64,000 nt of DNA from 20CM-2-65-7 sp963830455 (GCA_963830455.1 CAWHMT010000007.1:62001-126000), one strand, 5' to 3'. Positions 17,554 through 27,122 are shown, counted from the first letter of the stretch. Translations and numbers: made by a program. The notes: generated by a model not told the origin, from the sequence alone.

Positions 17554-18708
17554 TTAGGCTCTGTAGAGCCACCCGGCCCCGGTATTGAACAGGACGATGC
17601 GGTTCGCCGGCTCGAGCACGCCAGTCCGCTTCAGCTCGAGCGCCCCTGCAAGAGCGGCTCCCCCCTCGGGCGATGCGTCGATGCCTTCGGCGACTTGCAG
17701 CTCGCGTGCGGAGTTCGTGAGGGCCTCGTCGCTGACGGCGACCGCGCCGCCGCCGCTCTCCCGCAGGGCCCCCAGCATCAGCCGGTCGCCAAGGGGTGTG
17801 GGAACGCGCAGGCCCGCGGCCACGGTCTCCGGATTGGGCCAAGGCGTGGCTCGGTCAGCACCGGCTTCAAATGCCTGCACCACCGGCGCGCACCCGGTGG
17901 ACTGCACCGTGAACATCCGCGGCAGCGGTCCACGCAGCCACCCGGCAGCCCGCAGCTCCTGGAAGGCCTTCCACATGCCGATCAGCCCTGTGCCGCCGCC
18001 CGTGGGATACACGATGGCGTCGGGCAGTGTCCAACCCATCTGCTCGGCCAGCTCGAGGCCGAGCGTCTTCTTGCCTTCGATGCGGTACGGCTCGCGCAGC
18101 GTCGAGACGTCGATCGCACCGGTGTTCTCAGCGTGCAGCCGGGCCGCGATCCCGCAGTCACCGATGTGACCGTCGACCAACATCAGGTCACCGCCGAACG
18201 CGCGGATTTGCTCGAGTATGGGACGGGGCGTTGTTGCCGGCGCGTACACGCGCGCCCGCGCACCGGCCCGGGCCGCGTACGCGGCGAGCGCGACGCCGGC
18301 GTTCCCGGCGGTGGGCACGACAAACTGCTTCGCTCCCGCCAGGACGGCGCGGGTCACGGCGACCGCGAGTCCGCGTGCCTTGAACGAGCCGGTCGGGTTG
18401 GTGCTTTCGTCTTTGACCCAGAGGTGATCGAACCCATGGCGAGCGGCGAGTCGCTCGACGTGAAGGAGCGGCGTTCCTCCCTCGCCGAGCGTGATCGGCT
18501 GCTCGGCCTCGGCCAGGGGGAGCCACATGTCGTAGCGCCACATCGTCCAGCGCTGCGTCCGCAGGTGCGTCTTCGCTTCGGGGGATGGCGGTGCACTGTA
18601 GCGCACCAGATACGGCGAGCCGCACACGTCGCAGACGCCGGGAAACCCGTCGGCGTCGCGCGTGCGGGCAGGTGCGCACGCGGAGCACTCCAGTGTCCAG
18701 GTGATCAC
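17554..18708 (-). CDS. thrC: Threonine synthase
   Basis: ThrC converts O-phosphohomoserine to threonine using PLP. The 384-residue protein begins with a zinc-ribbon-like segment (Cys8, Cys11, Cys26, Cys29). The fold-type II PLP lysine follows (Lys110 in TNPTGSFKARG), then VPTAGNAGVALAAYA and a phosphate-binding glycine loop YPTGGGTGLIG. The GTG start overlaps the uvrC stop as GTGA. The short zinc-ribbon form is typical of one of the two threonine synthase subgroups. A related PLP enzyme such as threonine dehydratase is less likely given this N-terminus. Confidence 0.92.
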   Translation of the reverse strand: MITWTLECSACAPARTRDADGFPGVCDVCGSPYLVRYSAPPSPEAKTHLRTQRWTMWRYDMWLPLAEAEQPITLGEGGTPLLHVERLAARHGFDHLWVKDESTNPTGSFKARGLAVAVTRAVLAGAKQFVVPTAGNAGVALAAYAARAGARARVYAPATTPRPILEQIRAFGGDLMLVDGHIGDCGIAARLHAENTGAIDVSTLREPYRIEGKKTLGLELAEQMGWTLPDAIVYPTGGGTGLIGMWKAFQELRAAGWLRGPLPRMFTVQSTGCAPVVQAFEAGADRATPWPNPETVAAGLRVPTPLGDRLMLGALRESGGGAVAVSDEALTNSARELQVAEGIDASPEGGAALAGALELKRTGVLEPANRIVLFNTGAGWLYRA

Positions 18709-20513
18709 GCGCCCTGGTGCAACCGGTCGAGGATGCGATCGGCGAGCGTGGTCGAGAACCCCGGCAGCGCCGCGATCTCAGCGGGCGTGGCCGTGCGCAC
18801 GCCGGCCAGTGAGCCGAAGCGATCCAGCAAGAGCCGACGCCGCGCCGGCCCGATGCCGGGGATCCGGAGCAGCTCGGACGTAATCGTGCGCTGGGAGCGG
18901 CGTTTGCGACTGTACGACACCGCGAAGCGATGGGCCTCATCACGGGCGCGCTGCAACAGCTTGAGCGACGGGCTCCGGCGCGAGAGGCGCAGCGGTTCGT
19001 CGTATCCCGGCTGGAAGATTTCTTCTTCCCGCTTCGCCAGACTCACGATGGGCAAACGATCCTGTCCCTGTGCACGCGCTGCCTCCACGGCTGCGGAAAG
19101 TTGTCCCTTCCCACCATCGATGACGATCAGGTCGGGGAGCTGCTTCTGCTCCGCCACACGTCGGGCCAAAAACCGGCTCACGACTTCCTTCATCGCCGCA
19201 AAGTCGTCGATCCCTTCTACCCCTTTGATCCGGTATCGGCGGTAGTCTGACTTGCGCGGCCGGCCGCCTTCGAACCACACCAGCGAGCCCACGGTGTCGC
19301 GACCCTGGTTGTGCGAGATGTCAATGCAGACCATCGCCCGGGGCACCACCGGCAACCCGAGGTCACGCCCGAGCGCGAAGACCGGATCCGCGGCGCGCTC
19401 GTCGATGTCGAACGCCTCGATCTTGAAGCTGTCGAGCAGATGGCGGGCATTCTGGTCGGCGAGCTCTACGAGCTTCGCCGCCGCGCCGCGCTGCGGCACC
19501 ACGAACTCGACGCCCGGCGCCAGCTCGCGCAGCGCCGCAAAGTCGGTCGGTGCGAATGGCAGCACCACGCGCTGTGCGCGCTGTTCGAGAGGGAGATAGT
19601 AGCCCACCAGGAAGGTGCGGAGCACGTCGCCCTCCGGCGCATGCTCGACATGCTCCAGGAAGCGGTGCTCGCGCGCCACCAGCCGTCCATCCCGGATGCG
19701 GAGAATCACACCGGCGGCATCATCGCCGTCGCGCGCAAGGCTGATCGCGTCCGCGTCGCCGCCCCCCACGACCTCGACCGTCTGCGGCTGCTCCAGCTGA
19801 TCCAGCCACTTGAGCGCATCGCGCAGCTGCGCCGCGCGCTCGTAATCCTGGGCGTTGCTCGCTCCCTGCATGCGCTCGCGCAGCCGCCCCCGCACGTCCA
19901 ACGTCTTGCCCGACAAAAACAACACCACGTCGTCGATCATGCGCCGGTACTCTTCGGCGCTCTGATACCCGACGCAGGGAGCCTTGCAGCGCTCGATGTG
20001 AAAATCGAGGCACGGCCGGTCGGGGGCTTCCGCGGGCAGCTGCCAGGAGCACGAGCGCACGGTGAAGATGCGGCGGATGATCCGGAGCGTCTGACGCAGC
20101 GTGGCCACGTCGGTGTAGGGACCGAAGTAGCGCGCCCCGGGCATCGCGACGCGCCGCACCACCAGGACGCGGGGGAACGGCTCGGCCAGGGTCACCGCGA
20201 TCTGCGGGTAACTCTTGTCGTCACGCAGCCGGATGTTGAACTTCGGCTGGTTTTCCTTGATGAGCGTGTTCTCGAGCAGCAGCGCCTGCGCCTCGTTCGG
20301 GACGATGATCGTCTCGAGATCGGCGATCTGCTCGCGGAGGAACTCCCGTTCCGTGCTCCCCTGCTCCTCAGCGAAATACGCGGGCACGCGCGAGCGCAGG
20401 TTGGCCGCCTTCCCGACGTACAGAATCTCCCCCGCGACGTTTTTCCAGATGTACACGCCGGGGCGAGCGGGAAGAGCCGCTAGTTGGCGGGCGAGCCGGT
20501 CAGAGATTGCCAT
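18705..20513 (-). CDS. uvrC: UvrABC excinuclease subunit C
   Basis: UvrC makes both incisions in nucleotide excision repair. The 602-residue protein has the N-terminal GIY-YIG nuclease (PGVYIWKNVAGEILYVGKA), a UVR motif near residue 210 (IDDVVLFLSGKTLDVR then DYERAAQLRDALK), the RNase H-like C-terminal nuclease (CIDISHNQGRDTVGSLVWFEGG, IVIDGGKGQL) and a terminal helix-hairpin-helix pair (IPGIGPARRRLLL). I chose the ATG at 20513, which overlaps the murJ coding end by 34 bases. Longer in-frame starts would run deep into murJ. Confidence 0.96.
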   Translation of the reverse strand: MAISDRLARQLAALPARPGVYIWKNVAGEILYVGKAANLRSRVPAYFAEEQGSTEREFLREQIADLETIIVPNEAQALLLENTLIKENQPKFNIRLRDDKSYPQIAVTLAEPFPRVLVVRRVAMPGARYFGPYTDVATLRQTLRIIRRIFTVRSCSWQLPAEAPDRPCLDFHIERCKAPCVGYQSAEEYRRMIDDVVLFLSGKTLDVRGRLRERMQGASNAQDYERAAQLRDALKWLDQLEQPQTVEVVGGGDADAISLARDGDDAAGVILRIRDGRLVAREHRFLEHVEHAPEGDVLRTFLVGYYLPLEQRAQRVVLPFAPTDFAALRELAPGVEFVVPQRGAAAKLVELADQNARHLLDSFKIEAFDIDERAADPVFALGRDLGLPVVPRAMVCIDISHNQGRDTVGSLVWFEGGRPRKSDYRRYRIKGVEGIDDFAAMKEVVSRFLARRVAEQKQLPDLIVIDGGKGQLSAAVEAARAQGQDRLPIVSLAKREEEIFQPGYDEPLRLSRRSPSLKLLQRARDEAHRFAVSYSRKRRSQRTITSELLRIPGIGPARRRLLLDRFGSLAGVRTATPAEIAALPGFSTTLADRILDRLHQGA

Positions 20514-22030
20514 GCGCGTATCGCGTCGGGGTGACGGAACGCCAATGTGAGCGCCCCGTATGCCACACCAAAGATACTCAGCACGACAATGCCACGCGGG
20601 ATGGGACGCCAGGCGGTGACGAGTTGATCGGCTCCGTACGCCACGGCGGCCGCGATCAGGGCCGCGAGGAACACCAGGCCGAGGGCGCGCCAGTCGACAC
20701 GCTGCAATACGGTACCGATGCGCTGATCCAGATTGCGGAGGTTCAGCGCCGTGTTCAGCGTCGCGCCGATCGATGACCCCACGGCGATGCCGGCGGGCCC
20801 GTAGCGTCGCATGAACAGCCACGACAGCAACCCTGACACGACGAGCGAAACGATCGCGATGCGCACCGGTGTGCGGGTATCGCCGAGCGCGTAGAACCCG
20901 GAGGCGAACAACTTGACCGTCGATTGCCCGAGGAGCCCGATCCCGTACGCCGCCAGCACGCCGCCCACCAGCTGCGTGTCATCGGCATCGAACCGTCCGG
21001 TTTGGAACAGCAAACCGATGATCGTCGGCCCGAGCGCGGCGAACGCGAACGCGGATGGCATCACGAAGTAGGCGATCCGCCGGAACCCGACCGCAATGCG
21101 CGCGCGCAGCTGGTCGTGGGCGCGCTCGGCGATCGCGTCGCGGGACAGATCCGGCAACGCGACGGCCGTGACCGCGACCCCGAACATGCTGATCGGCAGG
21201 ACCTGAACAAGTTGGGCATACCCCAGACTCGCGAGCCCACCCTCCCCCGTGAACGAACCGAGGAACGTGTCCACCAGACCGGAGATCTGCGCTACGCCGG
21301 CGCCAAGGACCAACGGCAACCAGGCGCTGATGACCGACCGTACGCCTTCCGGGGCGAGGCTCACCCGGAGTGGAATGCCCTGCAACAAGCGCCAGCACGT
21401 GGGCAGCTGAATCGCGATCTGCAGCACGCTGCCGGCCACCGTGCCCCAGGCGAGCGCGAGCGAGAGTCCGTACAGCCCGGCGCCCTTCATCCAGGCCGCC
21501 GCGCCGACCATCGCCGCGATGCCGGCGACGTTCCACAGGGCCGGCGCGGCGTATGGCAGGAAGAAGCGGCGATGGGTGTTGAGGATCCCGAGGCACCAGG
21601 CGGAGACGACCATGAGCCCGGTCATCGGGAAGAGAATGCGGACGAGCACCGTTGTGAGATCGCGCCGCGGGCCGTCGAAGCCCTGGGCGACGATGGCGGT
21701 AATCGCCGGCGCGAACGCAATGCCGATGACGGCGAGCACGCCGCTCGCGAGCAGCAGCAGGCCGAGAATCGCACCCGCGAGCGCCCGCGCGGCATCCTTG
21801 TTCTGCTCGTTCAGGCGCGCGTACACGGGAATGAACGACGCCGACAGCGTCCCTTCGCCGAGCAGGTTGCGCAGCGCGTTGGGAATGCGCAGCGCCGCGC
21901 GGAACGCGTCCGCCGCCGCGCCGTTGCCGAAGTAGTGCGCAAACACGCGCTCGCGGACGTAGCCGAGCACGCGGGTGACCAGAATCCCGGCCGCTACGCG
22001 CGCGGCGCTGCGTCCGCCGCTTCCCTTCAA
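20480..22030 (-). CDS. murJ: Lipid II flippase MurJ
   Basis: MurJ moves lipid II across the inner membrane for peptidoglycan synthesis. The 516-residue protein has the MOP-superfamily pattern of about 14 helices. The conserved N-terminus is TRVLGYVRERVFAHYFG, followed by DAFRAALRIPNALRNLLGEGTLSASFIPVY and the TGRFDADDT segment. The TTG at 22030 overlaps the preceding stop (TTGA) and gives a normal N-terminus; the open frame upstream is not conserved. Confidence 0.95.
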   Translation of the reverse strand: MKGSGGRSAARVAAGILVTRVLGYVRERVFAHYFGNGAAADAFRAALRIPNALRNLLGEGTLSASFIPVYARLNEQNKDAARALAGAILGLLLLASGVLAVIGIAFAPAITAIVAQGFDGPRRDLTTVLVRILFPMTGLMVVSAWCLGILNTHRRFFLPYAAPALWNVAGIAAMVGAAAWMKGAGLYGLSLALAWGTVAGSVLQIAIQLPTCWRLLQGIPLRVSLAPEGVRSVISAWLPLVLGAGVAQISGLVDTFLGSFTGEGGLASLGYAQLVQVLPISMFGVAVTAVALPDLSRDAIAERAHDQLRARIAVGFRRIAYFVMPSAFAFAALGPTIIGLLFQTGRFDADDTQLVGGVLAAYGIGLLGQSTVKLFASGFYALGDTRTPVRIAIVSLVVSGLLSWLFMRRYGPAGIAVGSSIGATLNTALNLRNLDQRIGTVLQRVDWRALGLVFLAALIAAAVAYGADQLVTAWRPIPRGIVVLSIFGVAYGALTLAFRHPDAIRAWQSLTGSPAN

Positions 22031-22296
22031 GAAGTCGGTTTCTTCCGGCGAGGGTCTTCCAGCAGGCGCTGCATGAACTGCAGCTCTTCGCGCATGCCCG
22101 CCACGGAGCGATTGAGGTCCTCGAGCTCGGTTTCCAACAGCTCGACCTTCCGCTGCACATCCCGCAGCTCGGGCGCGGGCCCCTCCGCACGTCCCTCCAT
22201 CCGGCGCGCGACCGATTTCCCCAGGGGCGAGTCGACGAGGATCGCAGCCACGGGGATCAGCAACGCCACGATGAGGATGACAGCGAGCACCCACAT
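22027..22296 (-). CDS. Small membrane-anchored coiled-coil protein
   Basis: This 89-residue protein has an N-terminal hydrophobic helix (VLAVILIVALLIPVAAILV) and a basic/polar stretch. A predicted coiled coil follows around residues 44-80, with leucines at heptad spacing (RKVELLETELEDLNRSV). The short gene is real by context: it is tightly packed between bshC (10-base gap) and murJ (4-base overlap). It resembles phage-shock or DUF-type helper proteins in shape only. Its place before murJ suggests a possible envelope role, without direct evidence. Confidence 0.75.
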   Translation of the reverse strand: MWVLAVILIVALLIPVAAILVDSPLGKSVARRMEGRAEGPAPELRDVQRKVELLETELEDLNRSVAGMREELQFMQRLLEDPRRKKPTS

Positions 22297-22306
22297 GGAT
22301 CGGATT

Positions 22307-23731
22307 CTAGGGACCCCCTGCCCAGCGCGCCACCTCCGCTTCGAGATCGCCTAGCAGCGACGTCCCGTAGCGCGCCATGAATGAAGCGAGCGTGAGGACA
22401 CGCTCCTGTGGCTTGCCGTTGGGAGCCAGTGCGGCGCGAGCCCGGGCCAGTTGACTGGCCAGGGTCCCCTGCGCGCGCTTGAGACTGGCGACCAGCTTCT
22501 TCTCGATCTCGTTGGTGCCTGCGAGCGCCGCGTTGCGGGCCGACTCCACCGTCCGCTCGAGCGTCGGATCAAGCCGCTGCACCTCCCCACTGACGCGCGC
22601 GAACCGCGACGCGACGTCGTCGCGCAGCTGCTCCAGCGCGGCGGCGAGCTCGGGCGGCATGTCCGCGCGCGCCAGACGCGCCTCGAGCGTCCCGGCCGGC
22701 TCGCTGAAATCCTCGGGTGTGAGCCCAAGCTTCTGGAGCACCTTGTCGACGCGCGATTCGATGATGACCCCCGACCAGCGGCGGATGGGCGCCTGCGGCG
22801 TCACGCCGAGGCGCGAGAACAGGGGGGCCGACTCGGGCAGGTATTCCATTTCTCCAGGGCCACCGAGGTATGCGACCGTCGGGAACAGCGCGGCTTCAAT
22901 CACCGGCCGCAGCAGCACGTTGGGCGACAGGCGCTCCGGCGCGTCCCGGGCGATCTGCTCGAGCTGCGCCCGTGTGAACCGCTCGCCGCTGCGCCGCGTG
23001 ACGAACGCTTCCCCTTCCGGCTTCAACCGATCCCGCCCGAGGCGGCCTTCGACCAACACGGGAGACAGGCCGTCCTCCAGCGTCTCGTTCAACCCGCGCA
23101 GCAGCCACGCGCTCGCGGCGCGCTTCGCCGCGCGATCGTGGGCACGAAATACCGCCAACCCGCGGCTCGCGAGCAGCGCATTGAGAGCGTGCGCCGCCGC
23201 GTCGGCCAGGTTGGTATCGGGACGATAGGACTGTTCGAGCCAGGTCAGGACTTCGGGCTTGAACTCCGAGTCGGGGAGCGCCGCCGACAGGGCACGCAGC
23301 GCCACCCCGGCATCCGGCCCGCACGGCTCGCGAAACAGGGGGAGTTGCGGCGCCTCGTGTGGACGCTCGCGCAACACGATCCGGGCCGGCTCGCCATCGG
23401 GCCCGAGCACCCACGCGTGATTTGCCTCGCTGAAGTCGTGATCGTCGCCGGCGACCCAGAACACGGGGACGACGGGGACGCCCCGCGCCTTCTCCAGAGC
23501 ACGTGCGACGACAACGGCCGACAATGCCTTGTGGATCGTGTACAGTGGGCCGGTGAACAGGCCAGGCTGCTGGCCCGTCGTGACCACCAGCGCGGCTCCC
23601 GCTGCCAGGCGATCGCGGCCCGGTCCCGGAAGCATCGCGGCCAGCACGTCGGCAGGGGCCTGGCGCGGCTTGCCCGCCGGAATCGCGCGCGTGTCGAGCG
23701 GCGGGACGGTCGTGACGATTCGGGCGATCAG
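22307..23731 (-). CDS. bshC: Bacillithiol biosynthesis cysteine-adding enzyme BshC
   Basis: BshC is the proposed last enzyme of bacillithiol synthesis, joining cysteine to glucosaminyl-malate. The motif VVTTGQQPGLFTGPLYTIHK and the following VPVFWVAGDDHDFSE are diagnostic. The C-terminal half is largely coiled coil with the conserved GGPGEMEYLPE. A GTG at 23647 lacks a ribosome binding site. A CTG at 23731 has GGGAGGGG about six bases upstream and adds conserved-looking residues (IARIVTTVPPLDTR), so I prefer it (474 residues). If CTG is rejected, the gene is 22307-23647. Neither bshA nor bshB is nearby. Confidence 0.86.
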   Translation of the reverse strand: MIARIVTTVPPLDTRAIPAGKPRQAPADVLAAMLPGPGRDRLAAGAALVVTTGQQPGLFTGPLYTIHKALSAVVVARALEKARGVPVVPVFWVAGDDHDFSEANHAWVLGPDGEPARIVLRERPHEAPQLPLFREPCGPDAGVALRALSAALPDSEFKPEVLTWLEQSYRPDTNLADAAAHALNALLASRGLAVFRAHDRAAKRAASAWLLRGLNETLEDGLSPVLVEGRLGRDRLKPEGEAFVTRRSGERFTRAQLEQIARDAPERLSPNVLLRPVIEAALFPTVAYLGGPGEMEYLPESAPLFSRLGVTPQAPIRRWSGVIIESRVDKVLQKLGLTPEDFSEPAGTLEARLARADMPPELAAALEQLRDDVASRFARVSGEVQRLDPTLERTVESARNAALAGTNEIEKKLVASLKRAQGTLASQLARARAALAPNGKPQERVLTLASFMARYGTSLLGDLEAEVARWAGGP

Positions 23732-23814
23732 GAGCGCCCCTCCCGAAAGCGTCGGCCCTCAGCGCGCAATTCGATCTCCTTGATCACACAGGGTAGAGTG
23801 CATGAACCATTTGG

Positions 23815-24360
23815 TCATTCGACGAAGACGTCCGCTGTGAACGTGAAGACGTGCGTGGCCGGTTCCCGCCAACTGGTCGGCGCGAGCCCCGCCTTGCGGC
23901 ACACGGCGGTGAGAAACGCCTCGGGCCCGAACCCCTGCTCGGTGGCCACCTGCGGCAGCAGCACTCCTTGCGCCCGCCCGTTCCGCACCAGGAGACCGTC
24001 GCGGCCGATGACCAGCCGGCACAGGTCGGCCGTCGCCACGCGCACCAGATCGCTCAAGACGGAAATCTCGATGCGGAGGTGAGACAACTCCTCCCGCAGC
24101 ACGGGAGGAAAGCGCGGGTCAGACTGCGCCGCAGACACGGCCACCCGCCGGATCACCTCGCCGAGCGGCCGATCGCCGTTCACGTGCCCGATGCAGCCGC
24201 GCAAACCTCCACCACTCGCGTGCAGCGATACGAACGCGCCACGCCGCTGCATGGCGGCGGCGATGTCCGGAAGCTCGGGCTCGGGATCTCCCGCGAGCGT
24301 CGCGTCGATCGCGCGGCGCGCCAGGGCGAGCAGCGCGCTCCGATCGGCCGCCGTGAGCAG
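23815..24360 (-). CDS. AMMECR1-domain protein (AmmeMemoRadiSam system protein A)
   Basis: The AMMECR1 fold is signalled by AFVSLHASGGGLRGCIGHV, with the family's LRGCIG motif, and by the downstream ISVLSDL region. An ATG at 24252 would cut away the first helix of the domain. The same frame is open upstream and encodes ADRSALLALARRAIDATLAG, the expected N-terminal helix. The only usable start there is a CTG at 24360, 5 bases beyond the rlmH stop. In other bacteria this family is linked to a Memo-like protein and a radical SAM enzyme, but neither is in this window. The reaction is unknown. Confidence 0.8.
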   Translation of the reverse strand: MLTAADRSALLALARRAIDATLAGDPEPELPDIAAAMQRRGAFVSLHASGGGLRGCIGHVNGDRPLGEVIRRVAVSAAQSDPRFPPVLREELSHLRIEISVLSDLVRVATADLCRLVIGRDGLLVRNGRAQGVLLPQVATEQGFGPEAFLTAVCRKAGLAPTSWREPATHVFTFTADVFVE

Positions 24361-24364
24361 GCCC

Positions 24365-24790
24365 TCAGGACCCGCGATGGTACTTTTCTCCGCGGCGGAT
24401 CGTGTAGGCGCGGTAGAGCTGCTCGTAGACCACCACGCGGGCGAGCTCGTGCGGCAGTGTCAGGCGCGACAGGCTCCAGAGGCGTTCGGCCTTGCGCAGG
24501 ACCTCATCCGGGAGTGTGTCAGCTCCACCGATGGCGAACACGACATCACGCCCGTCCATCTCCCATCGCGCAGTCCAGTCCGCGAGCTGGCCCGACGTCC
24601 ATTCCTCACCTTTGCGCGTAAGTGCGACGAGGCGTGCTCCATCGGGGACTGACCCGAGAACGCGCGCCTCTTCTTTCACTTCACGCTCTTCGAGCCTAGT
24701 GTAGTGCCGCAGCCTGTCGATGTAGTCGTCACAAGCCGCGCGGAGCGCTGGGTCCTTCATGCGCCCCACAGCGACGACGCGATAGCGCAT
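24365..24790 (-). CDS. rlmH: 23S rRNA (pseudouridine-1915 N3)-methyltransferase
   Basis: RlmH is a small SPOUT-class enzyme that methylates pseudouridine 1915 in helix 69 of 23S rRNA. The 141-residue protein has the N-terminus YRVVAVGRMKDPAL, the SAM-binding knot FAIGGADTLPDEV, and the C-terminal RLTLPHELARVVVYEQLYRAYTI followed by EKYHR. The ATG at 24790 overlaps the gdh stop (TGATG). The length and C-terminus are typical. Confidence 0.96.
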   Translation of the reverse strand: MRYRVVAVGRMKDPALRAACDDYIDRLRHYTRLEEREVKEEARVLGSVPDGARLVALTRKGEEWTSGQLADWTARWEMDGRDVVFAIGGADTLPDEVLRKAERLWSLSRLTLPHELARVVVYEQLYRAYTIRRGEKYHRGS

Positions 24791-26079
24791 CAGGCATACA
24801 TGCCGCGCAGGCGGTGCATGGCCGCCACGCGATCGACGGCGACGATGTAGGACGCGATGCGGTTGGCGACCTTGTGCTTCGCCGCCATCGCCATGACCTC
24901 GTTGAACGACCGGACGAGAATCGCTTCGAGACGGCGGTTCACCGTCTCTTCGTCCCAGAAGTAACCGCCCCGGTCCTGCACCCACTCGAAGTAGCTCACC
25001 GTCACGCCCCCGGCATTCGCGAGAATGTCGGGAATCACGAACACGCCCTTCTCCTCGAGAATCTTGTCGGCTGCCACGCTGGTGGGCCCGTTCGCCCCTT
25101 CGCAGATGATCTTCGCTTTGATGTGACGGGCGTTCTTACTGGTGATGACGTTCTCCGTGGCGGCAGGAACCAGGACGTCGCAATCGACGGTCAGCAGCTG
25201 ATCGTGGGGAATGGTGCCGGCCTTCGGGTATCCGGCGAGCTGGCGATGCTCCTTGGCCCATTTGAGCAGATCCTGCACGTCGAGGCCCATGGGATTGTGG
25301 AGCGCCGTCGATTTGTCGGACACCGCCACGATGATCGCACCTTCTTTTGCCATCAAATCGGCGGCGACCGATCCCACGTTGCCGAATCCCTGCACCGCAA
25401 TGCGTGCTCCTTTGAGGCTCATGCCGAGCTTCGCGAGGGCTTCGCGGGTAACGATCATGCAGCCGCGCCCCGTGGCCTCGCGCCGGCCCAGCGACCCGCC
25501 CATCTCCACCGGCTTGCCGGTGACCACGGCGGTGACCGTGTGGCGCTTGTGCATGGAATACGTGTCCATGATCCACGCCATCACCCGCTCATTGGTGTTC
25601 ACATCGGGCGCCGGCACGTCCGAATCGGGGCCCAGGATCTCGATGATGGAGGAGGTGTAGCGCCGCGTCACCTTTTCCAGCTCAGCCATCGACATGGTCA
25701 TCGGATCGCACACGACGGCACCCTTGGCTCCGCCGAACGGGATGTTCACGAGCGCGCACTTCCAGGTCATCCACGCGGCCAGCGCTGTGACCTCTTCCAG
25801 AGTCACGTTGAGATCGAAGCGGATGCCGCCCTTCGCCGGACCGCGCGACGTGTTGTACAGCACGCGGTAGCCGGTATAGACCTCGACCTCGCCCGAGTCG
25901 CGGAGAATCGGGAGGGAGACGATGATCTGCTTCTCGGGATTGCGCAGGACTTTGTAGAGGCCGCGATCGAGGTTCAGCAGCTTCGCGGCATGGTCGAAAC
26001 GTTCCATCATCGCCTCGAACGGATTCTCCTCGGCGAGGAACGTCTGCTTGTCAGGACGGATAATCGCAGGTTCGCTCAT
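24790..26079 (-). CDS. Glu/Leu/Phe/Val dehydrogenase (glutamate dehydrogenase type)
   Basis: This 429-residue enzyme interconverts an amino acid, probably glutamate, with its 2-oxo acid and ammonia using NAD(P). It shows the substrate and catalytic region GPAKGGIRFDLNVTLEEV, MTWKCALVNIPFGGAKGAV (catalytic lysines), PAPDVNTNERVMAW, and a Rossmann motif VQGFGNVGSVAAD. The ATG at 26079 overlaps the lpxK stop as ATGA; a much longer open frame upstream is lpxK read in another frame. A metabolic gene coupled to lipid A genes is unusual, but may only reflect tight packing. Confidence 0.93.
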   Translation of the reverse strand: MSEPAIIRPDKQTFLAEENPFEAMMERFDHAAKLLNLDRGLYKVLRNPEKQIIVSLPILRDSGEVEVYTGYRVLYNTSRGPAKGGIRFDLNVTLEEVTALAAWMTWKCALVNIPFGGAKGAVVCDPMTMSMAELEKVTRRYTSSIIEILGPDSDVPAPDVNTNERVMAWIMDTYSMHKRHTVTAVVTGKPVEMGGSLGRREATGRGCMIVTREALAKLGMSLKGARIAVQGFGNVGSVAADLMAKEGAIIVAVSDKSTALHNPMGLDVQDLLKWAKEHRQLAGYPKAGTIPHDQLLTVDCDVLVPAATENVITSKNARHIKAKIICEGANGPTSVAADKILEEKGVFVIPDILANAGGVTVSYFEWVQDRGGYFWDEETVNRRLEAILVRSFNEVMAMAAKHKVANRIASYIVAVDRVAAMHRLRGMYA

Positions 26080-27122
26080 ACGACCCTCTTCAGTACGCCT
26101 TCGAGGACACGCTCGACCGCGTCGCCGTTCAATTCCCACCGCAGCGCCAGCTGCGCCACGAGCGGCTCCGGGGGCGCGGGGGGCGGCCCAGTAGTCGGCC
26201 ATCGATCCCGCAGCTTCACCGCGTCCTTCTCGGTGACCACAACATAATCGGCCTCTTTTGCGGCCTGCGCGAGCCTGGCGACATCGCCCGGCGGGTAGTC
26301 GTGATGATCTTGATAGGCCATGAGTTGCACGCTCGCACCGGCGGCCCGCACCTGGGCGGCGAAGCTGGCCGGATCGGCGATGCCCGCGGCCACCACGACG
26401 CGCTTCTTCGCGAGCGCGCCCAACTCCATTCGGCGGCCCGACCTGAGCCCCACGAGGCCGTCGAGCACGAAGTGGACGCTCCCCACGACCGCCGCCGGCC
26501 AGCGTTGGCGAATGCGGGCGACGAGCCGGTGTGACTCGGCGATCGCCGCCCGCCGGCGCGTCACCACGATGACGTCCGCGCGGCCGAGGGCGCTCCAGTC
26601 TTCGCGCCAGGGACCGGCCGGCAGCGGCCAGGCCACATGCCGGGGCGGCGCGCTCTCGGTGCTCACGACGGCGACGTTCACGTCGCGTCCGACGTCGAGA
26701 CGCTGGTACGCATCGTCAAGGACCAGCACGCGCGCTCCTTGCGCCCGGGCCTGCTCGGCTCCCTTGAGACGATCCGGATTGGGGACGACGACCGCCTCGG
26801 GCACCAGACGCTGGTGCACCGCTTGTTCATCACCGCGATAGCCCCGCAGCAGGATCCCCGGCTTCACGCCACGGCGCGCGAAGTAGGCCGCGGTCCACGC
26901 CGCGAACGGAGTCTTCCCCGCTCCTCCGACCGCGAGATTGCCGATCGCGACCGCTGGCAGCGGCAACGGCCGCTGCCGGAGCCATCCGCGCGCGTACGCG
27001 CGCGCGCGCGTGCTCATGACCGTGCGATAGGCCATCGCGAACGGGAGCAGGACGCCGCGCGCGACGCGGGCCGGCGCCGCGGTGCTCCACCACAGCCACT
27101 GAGCGACTCCCTGAGCGCTCAC
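26076..27122 (-). CDS. lpxK: Tetraacyldisaccharide 4'-kinase
   Basis: LpxK phosphorylates the 4' position of the lipid A disaccharide at the inner membrane. The 348-residue protein has an N-terminal hydrophobic helix (VARGVLLPFAMAYRTVM), the Walker A-like GNLAVGGAGKTPFAAW, the VLDDAYQRL segment, and the C-terminal YQDHHDYPPGDV and VVTEKDAVKL motifs of the family. The GTG at 27122 overlaps the upstream acyltransferase stop (GTGA). It follows lpxB in the pathway and closes the lipid A block. Confidence 0.95.
   Translation of the reverse strand: MSAQGVAQWLWWSTAAPARVARGVLLPFAMAYRTVMSTRARAYARGWLRQRPLPLPAVAIGNLAVGGAGKTPFAAWTAAYFARRGVKPGILLRGYRGDEQAVHQRLVPEAVVVPNPDRLKGAEQARAQGARVLVLDDAYQRLDVGRDVNVAVVSTESAPPRHVAWPLPAGPWREDWSALGRADVIVVTRRRAAIAESHRLVARIRQRWPAAVVGSVHFVLDGLVGLRSGRRMELGALAKKRVVVAAGIADPASFAAQVRAAGASVQLMAYQDHHDYPPGDVARLAQAAKEADYVVVTEKDAVKLRDRWPTTGPPPAPPEPLVAQLALRWELNGDAVERVLEGVLKRVV

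Noticed and set aside
23732..23814. A small extra gene between bshC and the AMMECR1 gene
   Set aside because: The open frames here are short, lack a ribosome binding site that fits, and overlap the CTG-started bshC or the AMMECR1 gene in other frames.
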